Both the position numbers and the translations under genes were made by a program. A DNA stretch of 5,347 nt from Nitrospirota bacterium. Lineage in GTDB: Bacteria > Nitrospirota > CAKKRA01 > 9FT-COMBO-42-15. The stretch is taken from the NCBI GenBank assembly GCA_016214425.1, contig JACRON010000123.1, forward strand, positions 1 through 5,347, given 5' to 3'. Below, piece by piece: positions 1-4,991 of the stretch. The stretch's first letter is position 1, and the number at the start of each line of letters is the position of its first letter. The notes below the pieces were generated by a model. The model saw only the letters and a list, made by a program, of their open reading frames with translations. It had not been told where the DNA came from and did no database searches.

Positions 1-1
1 A

Positions 2-685
2 AACGTCGCCCTGCTTGCAGCAGTGTGGCATGCCCTTTTAAATAGATGCGGACACAAAGAGAACCCACAGCCTTTTTTGCGGTATGCCAATTTAGTATTG
101 GTCATATCAGCGGTTATGCTTTTTCTTACCCCATTTTTTTACGACCCTGTTGAAAGGGCATCAAAGGCCCTTTCAGAGATGATATATGCAATTGGTCTGG
201 GGATGCCAATATTCATGCATGCTGTGAATATTATAATCTCTTTAAAAAGGGATTCAAAAGCCGTTGCCTACATATCATTGACCCTTTCTATGGCAATTTA
301 TTTTTTTGGTATAGCAATAGCATACAGCGGCTTTGGCAATGACCTCAGGGTCCCTGCGCACTATCATGGCGCTGTAACGAGCCTGACCCTCGGATTAATG
401 GGATTATCATACCATCTTATAAAAGAATTTAAACAGAAGGTTGTTGGGGAGGGCATCGCAAGACTGCAGGCAATCATTTATGGCGTTGGCATGCTCCTGT
501 TTATCATCGGGCTTTTTTTTGCAGGCCTCCTCGGCGCACCGAGGAAAACCTATGGGGTAGGATTTGCTGCAAGCCCAATAGTCCTGTCAGCCCTTACAGT
601 AATGGGCATTGGGACGCTTTTGGCTGTTGCCGGCGGCGTTCTCTTTGTTTTTTATACAATGTTCTCTCTAATCAGAAAAACATAA
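2..685 (+). CDS. Heme-copper oxidase subunit I-like membrane protein, C-terminal part (5' truncated by window)
   Basis: The frame is open from base 2, so this is the C-terminal 227 residues of a longer protein; the GTG at 23 is in frame but is probably internal. About six hydrophobic helices are visible. The diagnostic region is a helix containing P-A-H-Y-H-G (His120 and His122 of the visible part, bases 359-367). It matches helix X of cytochrome oxidase subunit I, where the two histidines hold the high-spin and low-spin hemes. About 60 residues later a G-A-P-R-K-x-Y motif resembles the G-M-P-R-R-Y of the family. Such proteins sit in the inner membrane and normally reduce O2 or NO. Oddity: where helix VII should carry the Cu_B His-His pair, the best by-eye alignment puts Phe45-Phe46 (bases 134-139), so this may be a non-catalytic paralogue. 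The next two genes follow within 15 bp. The family call is fairly secure; the activity is not. Confidence 0.72.
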   Translation, partial: NVALLAAVWHALLNRCGHKENPQPFLRYANLVLVISAVMLFLTPFFYDPVERASKALSEMIYAIGLGMPIFMHAVNIIISLKRDSKAVAYISLTLSMAIYFFGIAIAYSGFGNDLRVPAHYHGAVTSLTLGLMGLSYHLIKEFKQKVVGEGIARLQAIIYGVGMLLFIIGLFFAGLLGAPRKTYGVGFAASPIVLSALTVMGIGTLLAVAGGVLFVFYTMFSLIRKT

Positions 686-700
686 AGGGAGGGATGCAAA

Positions 701-811
701 ATGGATGCAAAACCTAAAAAGGACAAAAAGATTATTTTCGCAGCCTCTGCAATATTAGCATTGATTGCTTTATTTCTTTTTGATATGATTGTCCTTGCAT
801 GGAGATTGTAG
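701..811 (+). CDS. Small single-helix membrane peptide (36 aa), possible oxidase accessory subunit
   Basis: The ATG at 701 is preceded by a strong GGAGG (688-692) with an 8-base spacer, and the frame runs to TAG at 809-811. The peptide is MDAKPKKDKK followed by one hydrophobic helix (about residues 11-34) and a short basic end, W-R-L. This charged N-terminus plus single helix is the architecture of the tiny subunits of heme-copper oxidases. From memory the ba3 oxidase subunit IIa of Thermus is about 34 aa with a K-P-K near its N-terminus and one helix. The gene lies between the subunit I-like gene (15-bp gap) and the DUF420 gene (1-base overlap), which supports translation and a shared role. 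The similarity is architectural, not proven homology. The positive-inside rule suggests a cytoplasmic N-terminus. Confidence 0.6.
   Translation: MDAKPKKDKKIIFAASAILALIALFLFDMIVLAWRL
801..804 (+). promoter_or_regulatory. Ribosome binding site (GGAG) that decides the DUF420 start
   Basis: GGAG lies six bases before GTG 811, inside the last codons of the preceding small ORF. The alternative ATG at 799 overlaps this motif and has no purine-rich sequence upstream. This favours GTG 811 and a TAGTG stop/start overlap with translational coupling. Confidence 0.5.
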
Positions 812-1215
812 TGGATGGATACGCCTTTTTATTTTACAGCAGCCTCATAACTATTGCTGTAAGCGGGCTTCTGATAGTATTGGGGATATTATTTGTTAAA
901 TTTGGATACAAGGACTATCATAAAAGGTCAATGCTTACAGCCTTCATCCTCGCCCTTATATTTGTTGTTTTATATCTGGTAAAATCTTCCCTATATTCAC
1001 CGCAAAAATATAGCGGCAATTACAGGGGCATTTACCTCTTCATATTATGGTCTCATACGCTTCTTGCAACAGTAAATTTTCCAATGGCAATAGTTACTAT
1101 TTATCTGGCGTTTAAGGAGAGGTTTGACAGGCATAAAAGGATAGCGCCATACACAGCAGCAGTATGGATATATGTGGCTCTTACAGGCTGGCTTATCCGC
1201 GCCTTTCTTGTGTAA
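811..1215 (+). CDS. DUF420 family four-helix membrane protein (CtaM/YozB-like)
   Basis: The 134-residue protein has four predicted membrane helices (roughly residues 5-30, 42-60, 74-100, 114-132). It carries spaced features I associate with DUF420: an H-K-R-S-M after helix 1 (His37), an L-W-S-H-T helix (His82), an R-H-K-R loop (His108), and an aromatic-rich last helix with an L-T-G-W. DUF420 proteins are commonly encoded beside cytochrome oxidase genes, and the Staphylococcus member CtaM is needed for heme-copper oxidase maturation. The conserved histidines suggest metal or heme handling, which is inference. The subunit I-like gene just upstream fits this. I chose GTG 811 over the in-frame ATG 799 because of the GGAG at 801-804; the ATG would give 138 residues. 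No terminator hairpin is visible after the stop. Confidence 0.75.
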   Translation: MDGYAFLFYSSLITIAVSGLLIVLGILFVKFGYKDYHKRSMLTAFILALIFVVLYLVKSSLYSPQKYSGNYRGIYLFILWSHTLLATVNFPMAIVTIYLAFKERFDRHKRIAPYTAAVWIYVALTGWLIRAFLV

Positions 1216-1229
1216 AGTTAAAATTTCTC

Positions 1230-1258
1230 TTGACACAGATGCTTAAAAAAATTAAACT
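1230..1258 (+). promoter_or_regulatory. Candidate sigma70-type promoter for the Rrf2 gene
   Basis: A perfect -35 hexamer TTGACA (1230-1235) is followed after 17 bases by TAAACT (1253-1258), a 4-of-6 match to the -10 consensus. Predicted transcription would start near 1265, about 30 bases before the ATG at 1297. It lies in the 81-bp gap after the DUF420 gene. An Rrf2 protein often represses its own promoter, but I could not pick out a convincing operator palindrome here. Confidence 0.5.
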
Positions 1259-1296
1259 GGAGCAAAAATATCCATTTTGATAAGGAGCAGCTATTT

Positions 1297-1755
1297 ATGA
1301 TGCGATTAACAAGGGCAGGGGAATACGGTGTAAGGGCAGTCCTTCACCTTGCAGCACAGCCGGAAGGAAGGGTTACCTTTGTCGGCGAGATAAGCGAAAA
1401 GCAGGATGTGCCGAGGCACTTTGCTTCAAAGGTAATGCAGCTTCTTGTAAAGAGCGGGGTTGTCCGCTCCCGTAGAGGGGTTAAAGGCGGTTTCACACTA
1501 TCGCGGCCGGCATCAAATATAACACTAAAGGATGTTATTGAAGGCATAGAGGGCCAGATATTTCTGAACCTGTGCCTGATAAAAAAAGGCGAATGTCCAA
1601 GGGATGATACTTGTCCTGTCCATCTCGTCTGGAAAGAGGCGCAGGGCAAGCTCATGGAGATATTAGACGGCGTGACTGTAGCAGAGCTTGTGGCAACAGG
1701 AAGGGCGCTTGAAAAGAAGATGAGTAAAAGGAAAAAATATATCAAATCAATATAA
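1297..1755 (+). CDS. Rrf2 family transcriptional regulator, likely Fe-S cluster binding
   Basis: The 152-residue protein has the full Rrf2 layout. An N-terminal winged helix (M-R-L-T-R-A-G-E-Y-G-V-R-A, then a recognition-helix region around residues 37-60) is followed by the wing G-V-K-G-G-F-T-L-S-R-P (61-71). A ligand loop follows with Cys93, Cys100 and Cys106 and with His109 three residues after the last Cys. In IscR the 2Fe-2S cluster is held by Cys92, Cys98, Cys104 and His107, so all four ligands have counterparts here. The first gap is one residue longer. Members such as IscR, NsrR and RirA sense Fe-S status, NO or iron. The tail (residues 140-152) is strongly basic. The start ATG 1297 has AAGGAG at 1282-1287 with a 9-base spacer; ATG 1300 is the alternative. 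It lies between a respiratory-type cluster and ihfA, and its targets cannot be read from the sequence. Confidence 0.9.
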   Translation: MMRLTRAGEYGVRAVLHLAAQPEGRVTFVGEISEKQDVPRHFASKVMQLLVKSGVVRSRRGVKGGFTLSRPASNITLKDVIEGIEGQIFLNLCLIKKGECPRDDTCPVHLVWKEAQGKLMEILDGVTVAELVATGRALEKKMSKRKKYIKSI

Positions 1756-1809
1756 TCTCTCCTTAATACCGCCATATTCCTTATTTTTTCTTGAAATTTT
1801 TCTAAAACC

Positions 1810-1838
1810 TTGACTTTAAGTTTATCTTATTGTAATAT
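1810..1838 (+). promoter_or_regulatory. Strong sigma70-type promoter upstream of ihfA
   Basis: TTGACT (1810-1815) and TAATAT (1833-1838) are separated by exactly 17 bases, in an AT-rich intergenic region. Transcription would start near 1845, giving a leader of about 65 bases before the ihfA ATG at 1910. The -10 is embedded in an inverted repeat (TCTTAT at 1825-1830, ATAAGA at 1837-1842), which could be a regulator site or just AT-rich chance. The rest of the 1756-1909 gap shows no gene and no clear hairpin terminator for the Rrf2 gene. Confidence 0.6.
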
Positions 1839-1909
1839 AAGAATAATTTTGTATTTATGTTTATCTCTTTTTCATTTTGTTTAAATAATAAAAAGGGAGG
1901 AATAATCTT

Positions 1910-2233
1910 ATGAGAAAGATGGATCTTGCAAACGAGGTTTTTGAGAAGACAGGGATTTCAAAGAAAGAGGCAACAGATATAGTAGAGATTATTCTAAACA
2001 CCTTGAAAGATACCCTCCATGCAGGCGAGACAGTGAAGATTGCCGGTTTCGGTAATTTTGTTGTGAGGAGTAAGAAATTGAGAAAGGGAAGGAATCCAAA
2101 AACAGGTGAGGAGATTGATATTGCTCCCCGAAGGGTGATTACATTCAGGCCGAGTCAGGTGTTTAAGAGCTATGTTAATCAGGCAGCAGTGTCCGGCACC
2201 CAAGAGGGGCAGAGCCAGTCACCAGCGGCTTAG
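1910..2233 (+). CDS. ihfA: IHF-alpha/HU family DNA-bending protein
   Basis: The protein has the whole HU/IHF fold: N-terminal helices (about residues 4-40), then G-F-G-N-F (46-50), then the DNA-binding arm with G-R-N-P-K-T-G-E (60-67). The intercalating proline is Pro63. The segment R-R-V-I-T-F-R-P-S-Q (74-83) resembles IHF-alpha (R-R-V-V-T-F-R-P-G-Q) more than HU or IHF-beta, hence the symbol; a homodimeric HU-like role is possible. These dimers bend DNA and shape the nucleoid, promoters and recombination sites. The core ends near residue 90. The remaining 17 residues are a Gln/Ser/Ala-rich tail, so the protein is longer (107 aa) than the usual 90-100. ATG 1910 has GGGAGG at 1895-1900 with a 9-base spacer; ATG 1919 is a less likely alternative. 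It heads an apparent unit with merR and tRNA-Pro. Confidence 0.92.
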   Translation: MRKMDLANEVFEKTGISKKEATDIVEIILNTLKDTLHAGETVKIAGFGNFVVRSKKLRKGRNPKTGEEIDIAPRRVITFRPSQVFKSYVNQAAVSGTQEGQSQSPAA

Positions 2234-2256
2234 CCTTGTAAAATAGTAAGCCTACG

Positions 2257-2613
2257 ATGGCAAAGGACTTTCCTGAAAAATTATTTTATAAGATAGGGGA
2301 AGTAAGCAAGACAACCAGGATAGAACCCTATGTCTTAAGATACTGGGAGTCTGAATTTCCATTTCTCCATCCGAGGAAGAATAAGGCAGGCCAGAGGGTT
2401 TATTTAAGCAAGGATATAGATACTGTCCTAAAGATTAAAAAGATGCTTTATGAAGAGGGATATACAATAGCAGGGGTAAAAAAGAAGTTCAGTGCAGAGC
2501 CTGTGGCAGAAGTAGATAATAAGTTTTATAATAAGATAATAAAAAAGGTTAAGAAGGATTTAAAGGATATACTCAATATGTTGAGCAGATTGGATAAAAA
2601 GGTCGGTAATTGA
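2257..2613 (+). CDS. Small MerR family transcriptional regulator
   Basis: The 118-residue protein has an N-terminal MerR winged helix-turn-helix. L-F-Y-K-I-G-E-V-S-K (9-18) and V-L-R-Y-W-E-S-E-F-P (26-35) form the HTH, N-K-A-G-Q-R-V-Y (42-49) the wing, and a helix follows through L-Y-E-E-G-Y-T-I-A-G-V (64-74). The W-E-x-E-F-P and G-Q-R-x-Y signatures mark the group encoded beside ihfA in Geobacter-like genomes. The C-terminal third is a lysine-rich helical or coiled-coil stretch (about 88-115). It has no effector domain and no cysteines, so a metal-sensing role is unlikely. The gene starts 23 bases after the ihfA stop with only a weak ribosome site, consistent with translation coupled to ihfA. 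Its target genes are unknown. Confidence 0.88.
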   Translation: MAKDFPEKLFYKIGEVSKTTRIEPYVLRYWESEFPFLHPRKNKAGQRVYLSKDIDTVLKIKKMLYEEGYTIAGVKKKFSAEPVAEVDNKFYNKIIKKVKKDLKDILNMLSRLDKKVGN

Positions 2614-2624
2614 CAGATGTTAAG

Positions 2625-2701
2625 CGGGGCGTGGCGCAGCCTGGTAGCGCACTCGCTTGGGGTGCGAGTGGTCGGCCGTTCAAATCGGCTCGCCCCGACC
2701 A
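2625..2701 (+). tRNA. tRNA-Pro, anticodon GGG
   Basis: A complete cloverleaf of 77 bases including an encoded CCA. The acceptor stem is CGGGGCG (2625-2631) with CGCCCCG (2691-2697). The D stem is GCGC/GCGC around A-G-C-C-T-G-G-T-A. The anticodon stem CTCGC/GCGAG (2652-2656, 2664-2668) holds the loop TTGGGGT, placing GGG at 2659-2661. The T arm is GGCCG/CGGCT (one G-U pair) with loop TTCAAAT. A discriminator A is followed by CCA at 2699-2701. It reads CCC and CCU proline codons. Only 11 bases separate it from the merR stop, and no promoter is visible there, so it is probably cut from the ihfA-merR transcript. Confidence 0.97.
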
Positions 2702-2702
2702 T

Positions 2703-2742
2703 AGCCTACTCCGCCGAAGCAGCTATTTCGGCTGCGAAGGCT
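2703..2742. repeat. Imperfect dyad (REP-like) directly after tRNA-Pro
   Basis: This noncoding stretch can fold with an outer stem AGCCT/AGGCT (2703-2707, 2738-2742) and an inner stem GCAGC/GCTGC (2719-2723, 2731-2735). A competing pairing is CCGAA/TTCGG (2714-2718, 2727-2731). It is more GC-rich than the AT-rich sequence just downstream. It could be a 3' processing or stability element for the tRNA precursor, or a copy of a dispersed palindromic repeat. One copy cannot tell these apart. Confidence 0.4.
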
Positions 2743-2765
2743 GGAAAATTTAAATATCTAAAATT

Positions 2766-2796
2766 ATAAAATCCGCCTAAGGCGGATTTTATTTTT
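2766..2796 (+). terminator. Strong rho-independent terminator after tRNA-Pro
   Basis: A perfect 12-bp stem (2766-2777 with 2781-2792) closes a three-base TAA loop. Its core is CCGCC/GGCGG, and its 3' arm runs into a T-rich tail ending at 2796. It should end the ihfA-merR-tRNA transcript. The surE ribosome binding site begins three bases after the tail, so no promoter fits between terminator and surE. Either surE has a promoter upstream of or overlapping the hairpin, or it depends on read-through. Confidence 0.88.
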
Positions 2797-2816
2797 GTAA
2801 AGGAGATAGAGATAAA

Positions 2817-3581
2817 TTGAAGATATTGGTTACAAATGATGACGGCATATATTCCCACGGCATCCGTGTCCTTGCAGAGGCGTTAAAAGAGATTGGAGAT
2901 GTACTGGTTATTGCACCAGACAGGGAGAGGACCGCTGCAAGCCATGCGCTTACCCTGCACAAGCCCTTGCGGTTAGAGGAGATAGAGAAGGGATATTTTG
3001 CAGGCAATGGAACGCCTACTGACTGCGTGAATCTTGGAATCAACGGTATATTAAAAACTCCGCCAAATATTGTGGTCTCAGGCATAAACAAGGGCGGCAA
3101 TCTTGGCGAGGATGTTACATATTCAGGCACGGTATCTGCTGCAATTGAGGGGACGATACTTGGTGTGCCATCCATTGCAGTATCCCTTGTTGCAGATGTA
3201 GATTATAAATTTGAGGCTGCTGCCAGTATTGCAGTGAAACTTACAAAGACAATCTTGAAAAAGGGTCTGCCCAAGGATACGCTTCTGAATATAAATGTTC
3301 CAAATGTCAGCAGAGAAGAGATAAAGGGTGTAAAGATTACAAGACTGGGAAAGAGGATATACGACAGAAATTCAGTGATAGAGAATATTGACCCCCGCGG
3401 CAGAAAGTATTACTGGATAGGCGGCAGCAGGATGTCATGGGAAAAGACGGAGGATAGCGACTTTGCTGCAATAGAGGAGAACATGATTTCTGTAACACCG
3501 CTCTGCCTTGATTTGACAAATTACGCTGTAATTGATGATTTGAAAAAGTGGAATATTAAATTTAACAACGGCAACGGCTAA
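2817..3581 (+). CDS. surE: 5'/3'-nucleotidase SurE
   Basis: SurE is a cytoplasmic metal-dependent phosphatase acting on nucleoside monophosphates (and in some species polyphosphate), linked to stationary-phase survival. The 254-residue length is normal for the family. Visible signatures are the opening M-K-I-L-V-T-N-D-D-G with metal ligands Asp8 and Asp9, the A-P-D-R-E-R loop (33-38), and S-G-I-N-K-G-G-N-L-G (88-97) with metal ligand Asn91. The Y-S-G-T-V-S-A-A-I-E-G block spans 102-112. The residue equivalent to the metal ligand Ser39 is Thr39 here, a conservative but uncommon-looking change. The start is TTG 2817: the N-terminal motif requires it, and AAAGGAG at 2799-2805 stands 11 bases upstream. 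It leads an operon with a flavoprotein (3-bp gap) and pcm. Confidence 0.96.
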   Translation: MKILVTNDDGIYSHGIRVLAEALKEIGDVLVIAPDRERTAASHALTLHKPLRLEEIEKGYFAGNGTPTDCVNLGINGILKTPPNIVVSGINKGGNLGEDVTYSGTVSAAIEGTILGVPSIAVSLVADVDYKFEAAASIAVKLTKTILKKGLPKDTLLNINVPNVSREEIKGVKITRLGKRIYDRNSVIENIDPRGRKYYWIGGSRMSWEKTEDSDFAAIEENMISVTPLCLDLTNYAVIDDLKKWNIKFNNGNG

Positions 3582-3584
3582 TTT

Positions 3585-4991
3585 ATGAAAAATTACGATG
3601 TAATAATAGTCGGCTCTGGACCTGGCGGCATCTTTACTGCATTAGAACTAGTTAAGCTGAATTCAGGTTTGAAGATGCTGCTTATAGACAAGGGCGGTGA
3701 TATTGAGCACCGCTCCTGCCCTGCTATAATAAAGAACAGACCCTGCGCTGAATTTAACTGCAATCTCTGCGGCCTCTTGTGCGGATGGGGCGGCGCAGGC
3801 GCATTCAGCGATGGCAAATTAAATCTCTCTACACAGATAGGCGGCTTTCTAAATCAGTATTTTGATGAGGAGAAGCTCTCTGAACTTATCAAGTATGTTG
3901 ATGACCTGTATATTTCTCACGGCGCGCCAACGGAGATATACGGCACAAATGAAAAGAGGGTGCAGAAGTTTATTGATGCAGCAATTAAATATGACCTGAA
4001 ATTAGTTCCTTCAAAGATAAGGCACCTTGGCAGCGACAGGAGCATACCATTTTTAAAGGGCCTATATGAGGTTTTGAGCGATAAGATAGAAATCAAGCTT
4101 CGCACTGAGATAGACGAGGTAATCGTAAGGGATAACAAGGCAATAGGCGTTAAGACAGGAAAGGGTGAGGAGCTCTTTGCAGAATATATTATCCTTGCGC
4201 CAGGAAGGGTTGGCGCGTCATGGCTTGAAAAGGAGGCAAAGAGGCTTAAACTTACTACCATCAATAACCCTGTTGATATAGGCGTCCGTGTTGAGGTGCC
4301 GGCAACTGTTATGAAAGAATTAACAGACGCCACATACGAGGCTAAATTAATCTACTATTCAAAAAAATTTGACGACCAGGTAAGGACATTCTGCATGAAT
4401 CCCTATGGCGAGGTGGTTAAGGAGTTCAATCACGGCATTGCAACTGTAAATGGACATAGCTACGCAGAGAAAAAATTAGAGAATACAAATTTTGCCATCC
4501 TTGTAAGCACATTCTTTACAGAGCCTTTTCATGAGCCTATTGCGTATGGCGAATATATAGCAAGGCTTGCCAACCTGCTTTCAGGGGGCATAATTGTTCA
4601 GCGCCTTGGTGATTTAAAGATGGGGAAGAGGTCTACTCCAGAGAGGATAAAGAGGGGCCTTGTAAATCCTTCGCTTAAGGATGCAACACCCGGCGACCTG
4701 AGCTTTGCCATACCGTACCGCTGTTTGTCAGACATCCTTGAGATGCTTGAGGCAATGGATAATATTTCACCTGGTGTAAATTCAAGGCATACGCTCCTTT
4801 ACGGGTTGGAGGTCAAGTTTTATTCAATGCGTATAAAACTTACAAAGAGTCTGGAGACAGAGGTGCCGAATCTATTTGCAGTCGGCGATGGCGCTGGGGT
4901 AAGCAGGGGGCTTATTCAGGCATCTGCATCAGGTGTAGCAGCAGCACGGGAAATCAAAAAAAGGCTGACTGTGGCAGGGACTGCCGGATGA
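3585..4991 (+). CDS. COG2509-type FAD-dependent dehydrogenase (uncharacterised)
   Basis: The 468-residue protein begins with a Rossmann FAD-binding fold: Y-D-V-I-I-V-G-S-G-P-G-G (4-15) and an acidic residue (Asp35) ending the second strand. It closes with the FAD signature F-A-V-G-D-G-A-G (431-438). Between residues 45 and 66 lie five cysteines (45, 54, 59, 62, 66), followed by G-W-G-G-A-G-A-F-S-D-G-K-L (67-79), which I recognise from COG2509 flavoproteins. The cysteine spacing suggests an Fe-S cluster or zinc site, but no function is established to my knowledge. The protein is cytoplasmic, with no signal peptide and no membrane helix. It starts three bases after the surE stop without a clear ribosome site, so translation is probably coupled. 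Its stop overlaps the pcm start by four bases. The substrate is unknown; thioredoxin-reductase or geranylgeranyl-reductase relatives are less likely. Confidence 0.85.
   Translation: MKNYDVIIVGSGPGGIFTALELVKLNSGLKMLLIDKGGDIEHRSCPAIIKNRPCAEFNCNLCGLLCGWGGAGAFSDGKLNLSTQIGGFLNQYFDEEKLSELIKYVDDLYISHGAPTEIYGTNEKRVQKFIDAAIKYDLKLVPSKIRHLGSDRSIPFLKGLYEVLSDKIEIKLRTEIDEVIVRDNKAIGVKTGKGEELFAEYIILAPGRVGASWLEKEAKRLKLTTINNPVDIGVRVEVPATVMKELTDATYEAKLIYYSKKFDDQVRTFCMNPYGEVVKEFNHGIATVNGHSYAEKKLENTNFAILVSTFFTEPFHEPIAYGEYIARLANLLSGGIIVQRLGDLKMGKRSTPERIKRGLVNPSLKDATPGDLSFAIPYRCLSDILEMLEAMDNISPGVNSRHTLLYGLEVKFYSMRIKLTKSLETEVPNLFAVGDGAGVSRGLIQASASGVAAAREIKKRLTVAGTAG

Noticed and set aside
528..545. Inverted repeat TCCTCGG-CGCA-CCGAGGA as a terminator
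   Set aside because: It lies inside the subunit I-like gene at the conserved G-A-P-R codons and has no T-tract, so it is most likely chance or codon-driven.
799..810. ATG 799 as start of the DUF420 gene
   Set aside because: No ribosome site upstream of it, whereas GTG 811 has GGAG at a six-base spacing and overlaps the upstream stop. It remains possible and would add only four residues.
1216..1296. Rrf2/IscR-type operator in the regulator's own promoter region
   Set aside because: No clear palindrome beyond the promoter hexamers could be seen, so only the promoter is reported.
1344..1775. 143-aa open frame on the - strand opposite the Rrf2 gene
   Set aside because: It overlaps almost all of a convincing Rrf2 gene, its translation has no recognisable motif, and it is rich in Ser/Thr/Phe as expected of a shadow frame.
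1756..1809. Terminator after the Rrf2 gene
   Set aside because: T-rich runs are present, but no stem of useful length precedes them.
3917..4333. 138-aa open frame on the - strand inside the flavoprotein gene
   Set aside because: Fully contained in a clear coding gene, no motifs, and Ser/Leu-rich shadow composition.
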